Positions 33,960 to 45,419 of a DNA stretch of 64,000 nt are shown one piece after another (the stretch's first letter is position 1; the number at the start of each line of letters is the position of its first letter). The translations under genes were made by a program, and so were the position numbers. Source of the stretch: Hirundichthys speculiger (Eukaryota > Chordata > Actinopteri > Beloniformes > Exocoetidae); contig JAGFBZ010001146.1 in the NCBI GenBank assembly GCA_018398805.1, forward strand, positions 485,247 through 549,246, read 5' to 3'. The notes beneath the pieces were generated by a model. That model was given only the letters and a program-made list of their open reading frames with translations. It had not been told where the DNA came from and did no database searches.

Positions 33960-34240
33960 CTTTTTTGTGCAGAGGGTTTTTTTGCTAATCTCACAAGGTG
34001 CCCCTCAAGGACATGTTGTGGGAGTAACTTTTTTTTTTTACCCTCTCCCCCCTATTCCACATGTGGTCTCATTTTCCTCTGATAAGAAGGTGCACCGCAA
34101 TGTGGCAGCAGCCCCCAGACACCGTCGACCCATGTCTAAATATGTTTGTTTGTTTCTGTATGTTTTTCTTGGACGATGTACTGGAAATGTAATTTCACTG
34201 TGTTGGGACACTGGGTCAGTGACAATAAAGGCATTCTGTA
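33960..34240 (+). repeat. Retroposon 3' UTR-like tail
   Basis: CTGGAAATGTAATTTCACTG, then GACAATAAAGGCATTCTGTATTCTG (34219-34243) is the typical end of a fish non-LTR retroposon transcript, with an AATAAA-type signal and a TTCTG-like tail. The upstream boundary is uncertain. Confidence 0.5.
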
Positions 34241-34243
34241 TTC

Positions 34244-35337
34244 TGTATTTATATATCTTAACTCTTTTTAAATTTTTTAAAATGTTTGTCTTTTTTCCCA
34301 CTTCTGTAGGCGAAGTGCTGTCCTGTCTCAGCGCACTCTCAAGCAGCCTAGCTCTCCGGCTAGCAACACCAGTAATGGCAGTATTCCTTAGGGGATCGGC
34401 ACTCAGGCAGCGACAGAACTTAGCCACCCCATGGACTAAGGACCCAGATCGAAAACGCGCAGGGCTCACAGGGCTCAACCAGGCTGGCTCGGAAGCAAAC
34501 CAGCAAACGAAAACACAACACAATCACCAGGGGGAAACCAAACAAACAAAACACCTCACCGCTCCGCAGACCAGTTAACAAAATAGACAAAATTTCCACT
34601 CACCAGAACACAGTGGTCCATTGTTTTTCCGTCCATGTCCACATCCAGTCGCTGCGGTTGTCCTTCACAAGACCGGATTCCTCAAAGCCTACGGAATTTG
34701 CGGCCAAAAAGAGCTAATCTCTCTCCGATCAGGACCGCAGCGAGTAGAATTAGTAGACAAAGTACAGAAAAACAATTAAAAATGTATTATTCTCCAAGTC
34801 GTATACAATTCAGAGAGGTCATTAACTCACATCACAGAATGCAGGATGGTTCAGAATGACAAATGGCGAACAGTCATCTTAAGCATCAGTGAAAACATGG
34901 AGACCTTGAGATACACTGCCTAGACACCTACATGTCAAAACTTAGCTACTTGATGGAGCCAGAATGATAACGAACTATGGCCTTCGACAGACAGGAATCG
35001 AGATCAAAAGTCATGAACTCATGACAAAGCAATTTAGGCCTCAAAATGCAATTTTAATATTACACAATGTAATGAGATTATTATTATTATTGAGTCAATC
35101 TTGAGCAATTCATTTGTTTTAATATCATGGAAGCACTCCCTTTGCCAGGCACTTGGGGTATAGAATGAGTTACATTTCCCTGAAGTCTCCTGATGAGAAT
35201 GCTGTGGACTTGACTATAAATGACCACGTTGGTTAAATGTCTTTCTGACTATTGTTACTTCCTGATCACCCCATTTCTGGTTTCTGGCTGGTTTTTGAGG
35301 CTTACAGGTTACTATCCTGCCTCATACCATATACCAT
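34244..35337. other. Non-coding stretch, possible retroelement 3' region
   Basis: It lies downstream (minus sense) of the gag remnant, where pol and a 3' LTR would be expected. I see no pol homology. A GC-richer part at 34310-34590 and AT-rich sequence at 34740-34800 are unassigned. An ATT microsatellite is near 35081-35092. Confidence 0.3.
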
Positions 35338-35383
35338 ATAACGTATAGCACATTTCATGTACAAAGCAATTTAAAGTGCTTTG
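35338..35383 (-). repeat. Very short L2-like LINE tail
   Basis: GTATAGCACATTTCATGTAC and AAAGCAATTTAAAGTGCTTT match the 3' tail of L2-like LINEs, compare 51325-51380. It abuts or overlaps the end of the gag reading frame. Only about 45 bp of the LINE are present. Confidence 0.6.
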
Positions 35384-37111
35384 GTCTGGATGCTGGGGTG
35401 CAGGTCGGTCGTACCTGTTGGGTGGATACTTACCCAATGAAATCCATCACGCTCCCGTCTTTCCTCCGGTGGTGATCGTGGTTCTTGGTCAGGCCAATAA
35501 GGCCTGGCATGGTTGGGTTTGCGATTTGCCCAGTTTGGATTAGAAGGAGGGGTGTGTCCTCGCCCGTGTTGTATTGTGAAAGCAGGAGTAGGGGCCGAAC
35601 TCGACGCTTTAGGTTTGGCGGCCCCTTCGAGCTCCATGGACAAGGGCTCCATATTTACCGTGAGTATGGCATTGTCCTGGAACTTCACGTGCGCCTGTTT
35701 CTGCTTTTGGAAGCCGAGGCATGCTAATTCTCGCAGCTGTACAATACTGGATGAGCGAGGATTAGCCAGGACTCCGAGGAGATGGCTCGTAGCCAGATGG
35801 AGATTTTGAACAAAGGGTGACTTAAAGTTCAGCTCTTCCTTCATTCCGGGTTCGTTACGAGGGCCAAAATAGGCCTGGAGCAACCGGTAATAATACTGCT
35901 GCGGTAGTTCCTGTTGACCTTGCTTGACCCTGCATGCCGCTGTTATGCCCCACAGAGAAGCATTATCCGAAAATTCTTTCTCTAGGGTTTGGCATAAGCT
36001 CTCGAAATCTTCTCTAACAGTGTCCACTTGACGCTCGACAAACCGACTGACTTCACAGCTCGCCGTGAGCTTGATCAAGTATATTTTGTCAAAACTTTTA
36101 AATCTTCCAAGTAGGTCCGAGTGTCGTTGAGACCTCCCGGGACGGGTTCGAACCTGTGGATGTGTTGTGCTATTTTCTCTAATTCTCAGTCGGGAAGGCC
36201 CTGGGAGCCTAGGCAGCCCAAAAGGAAAGATGACTGTCTCCGAGGTACTGTGTCCGGAGAGGATTCACGTAGGTGGTACAGTTTTGACAAGGGGGACGTG
36301 TACGGCGAGGAAGCAGATTCACCATAAGCTCTCAGACCTTTAAGGTCCGGTTTTGGTTTGAGGGGTCGGGGCGGAGGCGCCTCAGCTGGTCTGTAAGGAC
36401 TCTCCTCAGTTCGTACCTGCTCTTCTCTAACTCCTCTGTCACACCCGTATTCTGGCGCTGAGCCTGCTTGAGCTGTTCTTGCAACAGTTGGATCTGTTGC
36501 TGTTTGGCCTCTAGTTGTTGGTCATGAACCGAAGCCTCCTCCTGTAATGTCGCAGCTGCCTGTTGGACCGCTTTGAGTTCTCGATGGGTCTCGTTATACT
36601 CCTCATCTATCGCCTCCAGGAGCGTACTTTAAGAAGTAATTGCTCGGTCTCGATCGTCTCTTTCGGCTTGCAACTCTCTTACTTCCCTTTTTACCTCCTC
36701 CAAATTAGTAGTAAGTTCAGCGGTTTTAGATTTCGCCTCGCTTATCTCGGCTTGGTACTGTTCAACTTGGGTTTCGAGGAAGGCGTTGTTTTGCTGTTAT
36801 TGAGTTATCTTCTGTGAACGCGACTCGAGTGATACAAGTGCTTTATCTAACAGGGATTGGGCTGTCTGAAGTCGGGAGGTTAACAGGACTGCCATGGTGC
36901 CTAACACTAACAAAGTCTTGTCCTTAGGAGGGTCGGTGAGTACCCCAGCAATTCGGTCCAACAGGGTTGATTCTACTTGAGTCGCTGCCAATCCCTGCAC
37001 ATGCTCATGGTAGCCGGGAATTAGCTTTTCTGTCAGTTCTGTCACGGCGGATTCTAGGCTATCGAAAGTTCCCTCGTGGATAGAGCCTTCGGAGGGGGCT
37101 GCACCTGCCAT
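35371..37111 (-). pseudogene. gag of an LTR retroelement, decayed
   Basis: This is a minus-strand Gag-like polyprotein remnant of a fish LTR retroelement (Gypsy or retrovirus type; not settled). The N-terminal part runs from 37111 to an in-frame stop at 36797. The same frame continues as a long Glu/Gln-rich coiled coil, with further stops at 36629-36631 and 36332-36334. The capsid-like part (36078-35371) is in another frame, so a frameshift lies between 36334 and 36078. That part has a Q-x3-E-x4-Y spacing resembling the major homology region, and a Pro/basic-rich tail. No nucleocapsid CCHC knuckle, protease or reverse transcriptase was found. The product, if intact, would assemble the particle shell. 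This copy cannot make it. Confidence 0.75.
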
Positions 37112-37149
37112 GTTGCCTACGTCTGAACTTTGTTGGCAGCTTCCCTAAC

Positions 37150-37640
37150 TATTTAGGTTAGTACCACCTAGCTCGCCTGACGTTGGTTCTGGCTCAGCCT
37201 AATTAGTTTCACTTAGCTTGCCTTAACCTTGAATCCAATCTACCTAGCTTCTGTTAGCGCTTAGCGTCCTAGCCTAGCCACTTAGCTTAGCTTGACCTAG
37301 CTTAACTAGCTTATGAAACTGGCCTAATTAGCTCCAGTTAAGCCTTTAGCATCCTAGCTTCGCCCCCTAGCTTCGCAACATAGCTTAGCCTACCTAGATT
37401 AATTTGCTACAACTGGCCTAGCTAGCTTGGTTAGGGCTTAGCCTCCTAGCTTAGCCTACCCAGCTTAGCTTAACCTAGCTTAATTAGCTACAGACACAGC
37501 CTAGCCAGCTCTGGTTAGCACTTAGCCACCTAGATTAGTCACCTATCTTAGCCTAACCTAGCTTAGTTAGCGATGAAACTAGCCTAGTTGGCTTTGGTTA
37601 GCACTTAGCTTGGGTTGAGGGCTAGCTGAGCTTCTCCGAC
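37150..37640. repeat. ~83-bp minisatellite in the gag leader
   Basis: Repeated words CTAGCTTAGC, GTTAGCACTTAGC and AACTGGCCTAG recur. The GTTAGC-CTTAGC anchor starts at about 37252, 37336, 37430, 37513 and 37596, giving spacings of 84, 94, 83 and 83. There are at least five and probably six units. It lies just upstream (minus sense) of the gag start at 37111, where the retroelement leader would be. Confidence 0.8.
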
Positions 37641-38633
37641 TAACCCTTGGCCTATACTGACCCCTGGTGGTCACCCCACAGTCTTGCAGCTCACTATGGG
37701 TTTAAAATTATCACTCCTGTTAGGTGGTGGATCTTATAGATAATTTTGTCAGATCTTTGATCGGAATAGCCTTACTGAAAATAATTTATTCGACAGATAA
37801 GGGAGGATCTGTTGTCTCCTTAGCTCCTCAATGTTAATCTATTCAATGTTATTCATCTGATGAGACGTTCACCCAAATGGTTCTAGTTCAATCACATATG
37901 ATGATCATAACACATAGTGAACCCATTCATCAGCACACAAAGATATATCAATTCCTCAGCAGTAAGGTTATTCTTTGCACACTATTTGATTTGTCTCCTG
38001 TTCTCACACCCACTCCACACAACCTGTCTGCAGAGCAGTCTCTGGTGATTCTCACCCACATCCACCAGTCATATAAAAGACAAAAACAAAATAAAAACTA
38101 GACAAAAGCAACAACTTGCCAACAAGTTGTCCCATTGTTAGAACTAGGTTTTCAAAACAAAATCATTAAAAGAGTCCAGACTTCTATTTCAATTCTTTTA
38201 ATTTATCCTCATCCTGTTGAAAACCTGAGGAATTCAGTGGTGACAGTCTATTCTCTCCACAGTTAACACCCTTCTTCCCTAAACACTTTTAGTAGGGTAG
38301 AGGTGTGCTGGCACTTCAGACCAGTTTGTATCTAAACTCTCAGTTGAGGTCCAGACAAGTCACTGAGGACATTTTTTTGATGTCATTAAACATAAAAATG
38401 CATCTGGTGAGACTAAAGTGAAAACTGAGGAGATATTTTACAATGTTGTTAGAACTTTATTTATTTTTATTATACATACAGCAAATGTATGTATAATTAG
38501 CAGCCTTTTGACTGACGAGCCAATGGCCTGCTGTCATTTAGCTGCTTAGCACTGTCTTGACTTCTGAGCGGTAAATAGAGACTTAACAAAGGATAGTCAT
38601 TCATATTTCAAAGAGAATACATTTTGCTGTGCT
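37641..38633. other. Non-coding stretch, nothing identified
   Basis: The 5' LTR of the gag element would be expected in the first part, but I could not match it to a second copy. The rest is AT-rich, with no gene. Confidence 0.35.
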
Positions 38634-38808
38634 CAGGGGCGCCGCTAGGGATTTTGGGCCCCATGAAAAGAATCTTTACCGGGCCCCCCAACACAGCGGC
38701 GAAATTTGTTGATGCTATTTTTGATCATCATTAGGGGCCTCTCTGGGCCCCCCTCAATCATGGGCCCCTATAATCCGTATCCTTTACCCCCCCTTTTCGG
38801 CGCCCCAG
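38634..38808 (+). mobile_element. 175-bp hAT MITE, copy B
   Basis: It begins CAGGGGCGCCGCTAGGGATT and ends CCTTTTCGGCGCCCCAG. Perfect 8-bp duplications GCTGTGCT lie at 38626-38633 and 38809-38816. The orientation is opposite to copy A at 29655-29829, with the same length and three apparent differences. Confidence 0.9.
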
Positions 38809-38928
38809 GCTGTGCTGTTAATTGTACCAACAGATTGCCACAACTGGCTGTGGGTTGGCCTGGAGCAATCTGAGGACAAGGCTTAGCTAAGCAAGCCGGT
38901 AGCTTGTGTTGATAACAACTTTGCAATT

Positions 38929-39379
38929 AGTGGGGTCGGTCGTGAACGAGAGCCAGAAAAGAGCCAGCTCTTTGAAGTGAACAACGGGAGCCGGCTCGCG
39001 ATCCAGAGCGATTTTTTTTTTTAATTATTATTTTATATTGTCTTTTAAAGCCGCATTGGTCAACATGTGTGGCTGTGGCAACATCTGTGTGACTACACTG
39101 AGCGGGGGGGGGGGGGGGGGGGGGGGGGGGGTACAGAAGGGCAAGAGGATTTGACCATTTCACCAAAGATGAGTGACAACAGGAAAAGGAGTAAAATTTG
39201 GACACATTTTAAAGTGTTAGACTCTGGAAAGGCAGAGTGTACACTTTGTAAAATATGAATTTCATAAAGAGCAGGCTCCACAAACAACCTGCACAGGCAC
39301 ATTCGAACTAATCATCCAACAGTGCAATTAATGGAGTTGAAGAAAAGACCAGCAAGGGACTCTGCTAATGAAGGTTTTT
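38929..39379 (+). pseudogene. hAT 5' end with BED zinc-finger exon
   Basis: The sequence GTGGGGTCGGTCGTGAACGA with GAGCCAGCTCTTTGAAGTGA is a recognised 5' end of ZBED-type hAT elements. The frame from ATG at 39169 encodes a BED finger. It includes IWTHFKVLDSGKAECTLCK, then (after TGA at 39256-39258 and TAA at 39265-39267) GSTNNLHRHIRTNHP, so both Cys and both His of the finger are still visible. The BED finger binds the transposon ends. Downstream sequence is AT-rich without transposase homology. A 28-base G run (39104-39131) lies between the terminus and the exon. Confidence 0.75.
39104..39131 (+). repeat. Poly-G run (28 bases)
   Basis: Uninterrupted G tract upstream of the BED exon. It is likely length-variable and able to form quadruplex structure. 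Confidence 0.9.
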
Positions 39380-42300
39380 CACTGTAAATAGTTGCACATT
39401 TTAATTTATATTTTGTTGAGTGATGTTTAGTTGATTTTGTTTTTTCACAAATTGAAATGGATCTTTTTTTTTATTTAGAATTTATTTATGTATATGTTAA
39501 GTTTATTAACATATACATTATGAGAAAAAAATAGGGTTCAAACCAGCTTTTAAGAAAGACATTTTGAAGATTTGAGAAACATAATATGTGTCTGCTAAGG
39601 TGCAGGGTCCCTAGGGGCAGACATACATTGTCAATTCAACATAGAAACACAAAACACTGCTAAGGCTTCTTTATCTTTTCATTCATTCATTGATGTATTA
39701 AACTGTAACTGAAAGTTATCCTTTCCTGTTCATTTTTGACAATATTGGTCCTAATGTTGGTAAGCTTTAGGAGCACTCACTACGATATTGAACTAAAACT
39801 ATACAATGAAACTATATACCAGTATATAAATTGCTGTTTGAAAACCTTTGTCACTTCATTTTCACCTCTTGCCCTCCAGACGAGGGCACAATGCTGAAAG
39901 AAAGAAAATAGGTTCTGCCATGTTTCTGTTCATACTTTCTCTTATGGCCTTATGACTGCTTAATATACTATTCTTTTAAATAAAGTTTGATTCTAGTGGC
40001 ACTGTAAATGCCACTGTAAATTTCACTGTAAATTTTTGAAAATGAAATGCTATGAAACAGGTTATTTTCCCTTAGCATAAAAATGTGAATTAAAAAAGAT
40101 GATCACAACACTGACTGAAAAAACGTATGATCCTGGTGTAGGCACTGTGCATTAAGAAATAAAGATGTTGTCAGGATCAGACATTTCATTCCCTTTTATA
40201 AACAGGTTCTGTTATGAAAATTGTTGAATAACCAAATGTGAGGACCTGACCAATCATCATACGATTTATAAACCAGTCTCCTCAGGCTGAGTCAAAATGT
40301 TACAGCCTGAAATTTCAATCCAATCTTAAGCATTAGTGAAGAACTTGTTAATGTCACTGCACATTTAAAATCATGCTTAACCATATCAAGCACACAATTT
40401 CATATCTTTACAGCCCTTGAGTGAGTGCAGAATGTTCCTTCAAGTGTGGACTTGAGTCATTCTGTAGTATGCACTGTAGAGACAGCACAGGCTGCTTAAA
40501 ATTTATCCATTACGCTGGCTGCTCGTCTCAACATCAACAGTGCACAGAGAGTTAATATATGAGATTACATGGTGCCAGAGAGACTATTTAAAAACCTCAC
40601 TAAGAATACAAAAGAAAACCAAACAGAATTTTGTGGAATGATACTGTATCCTAATTAAATGTTCCTGTCTAACCATTGATCTGAGCACATGAAGGACAGT
40701 AGTTGAAATTTTTAGTAGTTTTACCTCAACTTAAATGTTTATATTTCATGCTACTTATCATATTTCCTAAAAAAATAATTACACTTCCTAAAAGGATGCA
40801 TGACTTTGTACAATAAAATGGATACATGGATTGCCAACATATAAGAGCGCTTTTATGCATTTCAGTTTGTTTACACTGGTCGGAATTATTTGTTTTGAAT
40901 ATAAACCTGCAGGGTTTTCAATTTGTTTTGGTTCCTTTTCACACAGAGAAAAATCCAAACATTCTCGCCAGTTATTGATTGGACGTCTCTGCCTCGGAAC
41001 AAAAAAAAAAAAAAAAAGTAAATAAATACAAGAAGAAATCCTGTGTTTTGGAGTCTACTTGTATACTGCTTATTCTAAGCCATAGAGAGAACCAATGCAG
41101 ATTAGCTGTCGTACAAGTGATTCTTTATGTTACTTGTATTATCATTGACTCTAAATACATTTGAAAATGAGGAGCAGCTACGGTTTAGTTACTATGATAA
41201 AATGGTCAGATACTTGCATGCATTAATTACACACACCTGTAAACTCTGCAATTTAGTTCTATGTTAATCCCACAAAACTAAAGTCAACAATTAACCATGT
41301 AAACCTAGGTTTTTGGTTGTGTTTTGGTTCACTACATCTTCCAATCAGAAGGACTGGGTCAGCTTTCATTATTTACATCGAACTGAGAGTCCCTCTTAAT
41401 GGGAGTCTCAATTGGATTGTTTTGGCCTGGACTTGACCATTGTTACGGTGTTCATGCCAGACAAAACAAATTCCAACAAGCGGGAAAGTGACCTCACTTT
41501 TGTTTTCAGTAGGGTAATACATTCTAGATGTGAAAGCACCCTAAAACTGTTAAAAATGCACAAAAGTGCATCTTAATAATAGTTAGTTTAATGTATTGCT
41601 AATGTATGATCAGTAAATATCAACAAAGAAGATTTTAGACAAAAATGTACTTTTAATAGGGATCATTTAAGTAAATGCTGCCTATGCTTTGAAACATAGC
41701 AGTATTACTTCAATTGGACTATTTTTTTTCCATGTTGTATTATAATACAACTATAATAATAATAATAAAATTATAGTTTCAAAGCTAAATCATCTGAAGA
41801 TATACTTTATTACCAACCGATGTCTAAATCTCCCACAAGCTTCTGTGCACTCTATTCATGAATAGTGCCCAAAGGTATTTTTAACATTTATATACAAATG
41901 ACTGCTGCAGTTTACTTGTTTGCTATGTTTCAGCCTGATCAATATTATTTTGTTATGGTAATATGATAATGTTATGTTATTTTCTAATATATTATATAAC
42001 AATATCATAATTATCATATATATTATATCTACCTGAAGCCACTTTCACATGGCAATCATGATATAAAGGTACATCATCTTTTCAGCTGTTCAAGTCTGTT
42101 AATGGAAAGATATGAGAACATTGGGCTCAGTTTCAAGGGCTGGACAGTGACTGAGCACCTGTTATTGCTCTTATGGAATAGATTAAAAAAAACAAAATCA
42201 AATCATCTTAATACATCTATACTGGATTACGCAGTTTCTTTAAAAAAACAAAACAAAACTGAAAGCCTTGGATTTAGTAACATATCAGATTTGCATCTTT

Positions 42301-42670
42301 ATTTGTCACTTCTGCTTTTTGACATCAAATGAACTACACTGCTTCGACTACACAAAAAAAACAAAGGAAATATGCATCTCTAAATCTAAATTAAGCCGAT
42401 GTTGAATTTTAAAGTTAATTTACTGTTTAAAAGCTAAATGAATGATCCATATTGCTTCTACAAATAAACATATCTCTCTGGCTGTTTTTCTCTTATTTAC
42501 CTCGCACCTATCATACCTCCAAGGAATTTGTAATTACTTAAGAACTATGAGGAAAAACATCACAAGCAATTCAACTTTCTTAAAAATTGGGTGCTGTTTT
42601 TTTTTAATTCAGACCTTACATTTAACAAATTTATAAGTAATTTCATGCTCTCAGATTTCCGTTGTAAATT
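39380..42670. other. Long AT-rich stretch without an identified gene
   Basis: Only chance reading frames of up to about 76 codons occur. A tandem CACTGTAAAT word near 40010-40035 and an A run at 40999-41016 are the only local repeats noted. No transposon end is recognised. Confidence 0.4.
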
Positions 42671-42702
42671 ACCTCCGCCAAGGAGGTTATGTTTTTGCCA
42701 GC

Positions 42703-42740
<38 letters not shown>

Positions 42741-42800
42741 GTACAAGATAACTCAAAAAGTTATGGATGGATTTGATGAAACTGAAATCCATCCTCCATT
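42671..42800 (+). repeat. ACCTCCGCCAAGGAGG repeat with (GTCT)n
   Basis: ACCTCCGCCAAGGAGGTTAT followed by a GTCT tetranucleotide run (about 42705-42740) and AACTCAAAAAGTTATGGATG, GATTTGATGAAACT is a widespread metazoan repeat of unassigned type. Confidence 0.65.
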
Positions 42801-43284
42801 TATCATCAGATCTGCTCCATGTGCTCACTGTCGTGCTGTTCTCTAGCCGGATAAGTTACAGAACTTTTACATGGACATTTTCATTTTAAAGTTCTCCCAG
42901 ACGGAGGATTAGACAGAAACAAGGTTATTTGTAATCACTGACAAGTTGAACTCCCCGTTTAAAGTTTCTGCTGTTACCTCAGAAATGACCTCTTTTATTG
43001 TTTTGATTGTGGCCTCAAGATTGTTAAGATTTTGTTGGGAGACTTTTTTTATTTTTCATTAAAAAAAACAGGATGACATTAATGCCCTGGCAGTGGCAAT
43101 AAGCTTTATTTTATTTGACATTTTTTAAGATGAGATTTACACTAAATATGTGTTACTGACAAGTGCTGATGTTAAAAGTGTTTGAACAACAAATGTTATG
43201 GCACTTTAGTTCATATGGCAGCAGAACATTTAAATAAAAGTGACCTTTACACTACTTTTGAATTCATTATTTGATTTTCCGTAT
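42801..43284. other. Non-coding stretch
   Basis: Nothing recognised. Confidence 0.35.
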
Positions 43285-43363
43285 ACAATGCGATTAATTG
43301 TGATTAATCAGGGAAATCATGCGATTAATCGCGATAAAAAATTTTAATCATTGCTCAGCCCTA
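43285..43363 (-). repeat. AGGGCTG/GATTAATCGC repeat end
   Basis: The complement reads TAGGGCTGAGCAATGATTAA, with GCGATTAATCGC words inside, the end of a common fish DNA-transposon repeat. It shares the AGGGCTG start with 434-541. Confidence 0.65.
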
Positions 43364-43869
43364 GTGACTACACATCTGCGCCACTAGATGAAGCCAGCAC
43401 TTAAGTAAACAGCAAGCGAATGGCATCACAGTCAACGCATCCAAGCAACATCTGATGTGAAATGAAAGAACCATGCAACCGACTCCAGTAAAGGGGTTTG
43501 AAAGTTTTGTTGCAGTCCAATATTTGTTTTTTACAGACTGAATTATTAATGTTGTTCTTGAAACTCGACTTTAATGGTTATGCAGTTATTTATATCATTA
43601 ATGAAATGATTGAACTACATGGTTGTTACTTATTCACTGAGTCATCGTCTCAGATTTTAAGAGAATACAGTTTATCAAATAGTACTATACCCTAAATATC
43701 TTAAATAACATGGAAACCTTGCACATACTTGTACCTTAAGTCTGGTACCACACTTCCTAAAAAAAAAAAAGAAATCATTTAAACGTTTAACAATATAGCA
43801 GAATATCATCTCTGTGTGATTCTTTTTTCTATGATAATTGTTTAATAAAAAGTTGTTTTATGAGTAACC

Positions 43870-43870
<1 letters not shown>
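43364..43870. other. Non-coding stretch
   Basis: AT-rich, with no gene or repeat terminus recognised. Confidence 0.35.
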
Positions 43871-43934
<64 letters not shown>

Positions 43935-44000
43935 GGCAAGTTAACGCATTATTATCGCGTTAACGCATTCATTTATTAACGCCGACACTATACTGGTCAT
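43871..44000 (+). repeat. A run, (TA)n, then TTAACGC repeat start
   Basis: An A tract (43871-43888) passes into about 20 TA units, which run directly into TTAGGGCAAGTTAACGCATT and ATTATCGCGTTAACGCATTC. This is the same class of repeat start as at 434, again placed against a TA array. Confidence 0.75.
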
Positions 44001-44194
44001 ATCCACTTAAAAAACTTAAAATCAATCTAAGTAAGGATATGTACAGCAAAAAAGGTTGGATTGCAAGCCCCAACCTTTTCAGCAGAATAACATTTGGGAT
44101 GTGTGGTCAGGGATGGGAAAGCTTATAGGCTTCAAGGAGACATGGGATCAGACTGATGGAAGTCTGGACAGAGCCACTAACTAACCATTTGGCT

Positions 44195-44370
44195 CTTTTT
44201 TTGGCTCGAGTAGCCTTTATTTACAGTGGAGAGAGACAGGAGAGTGAGGCAGAGGGAGAAAATGAGAAAGACATGACAAACCTGCAACGGCTGCAGGAGG
44301 ACTATAGCCTCTATACATGGGCCATCTGCGTAAACCACCAAGTTGTCCAGTGGCCCTTGACCTGGTTTTT
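44195..44370 (-). repeat. Diverged SINE, B-box lost
   Basis: On the minus strand GGCTATAGTCCTCCTGCAGC, TCATGTCTTTCTCATTTTCT and ACTCTCCTGTCTCTCTCCAC match the body of the SINE at 19717-19928. The GGTTCGA-type B box is missing through an internal deletion. Confidence 0.6.
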
Positions 44371-45419
44371 TTTTTTTTAATAGATTTAGCTCAGAAAGAA
44401 GCACACCATCCTCCTGTTTTGCTTCCAGCCTCACACAGGCTTCACACATCCCTAGACACACAGCCTCCCTGTCATTCATCTACAATCTCATTTTGCACCT
44501 CAGTCATGGATCTTAATACCAAGTCCATCACCATCTCCCCCAACAGTAGGTCTGAAGAAAGAGATGGCAATATTTTCACAACTTAAATAAAACAAAATTA
44601 ATGTGGCATATTGTACAAAGTAAAACCTGTTAAAAGGGGGGGTAAGGGATTTCTGGCTTATATCTGTTGATATTTGAAACATTACCAAAACCCTGAGAGC
44701 TAGCTCCTCTATCCAACGCTCCTCAAAGAAAAAGTGTTCCATTTCCAGTTTATATAGCCGTGGCTGAGTATAAAGACTGGGATGATGGATGGTGAGTAGA
44801 TATTTAATAAATGTGACAAAAATGTTCTTGGTAAGAAATCACATGGAATCACGTCTCTTACCTCTAATAACAATAATGATACATTTTAATCATATCATGC
44901 AGTTTCTATTTACTACAGAGATTCCTATTGCTTATTTATTCATTTGTTTGAGTTTCTATGTAATAAATTCAGCCCTAAAAATCTCATATAATTAATTCAA
45001 TTTAGAAAAAGTGTAGGCTGATTAAGAAATTGCAATTAATGATAATGCATCATGCAATTAAACAAGATTAAACAATATCAACTGTTTGACAGCACTGTTA
45101 TTTAATATTGCTTGTTTTTCTTCAATATCTGTGCTATTTTTGTTTTTTAATTCTGATACCCATACCTCTTTATTTAAACGAAAAAAACTTTTGCCTTTTT
45201 TTTTCTACAAAGAAGCAGAGGACAGAATCTTTATGAAGGACATTTAGGACGTCTATAACAGTGCCTACTTTGTCTCTGAGTTTGAGGAAAATTATCTTTC
45301 AATGAAAATCTTTCTGCACTCATCATTCAGGCTTAAAGTTGGAGGGAAAATGTTCACTTTACTGGTCCCCTATCTGATTACCATGTAGTACTCATTAAAA
45401 CTTTAAAATTACAGCAAAT
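44371..45419. other. Non-coding stretch, nothing identified
   Basis: No gene or repeat terminus recognised. Confidence 0.35.

Noticed and set aside
33629..34578. Overlapping long frames on both strands (up to 203 codons)
   Set aside because: They are low-complexity or repeat-derived and cross a retroposon 3' tail. No domain is seen.
37150..37640. CRISPR-like array
   Set aside because: The units are diverged and contiguous, with no constant repeat and variable spacer pattern. It is a minisatellite.
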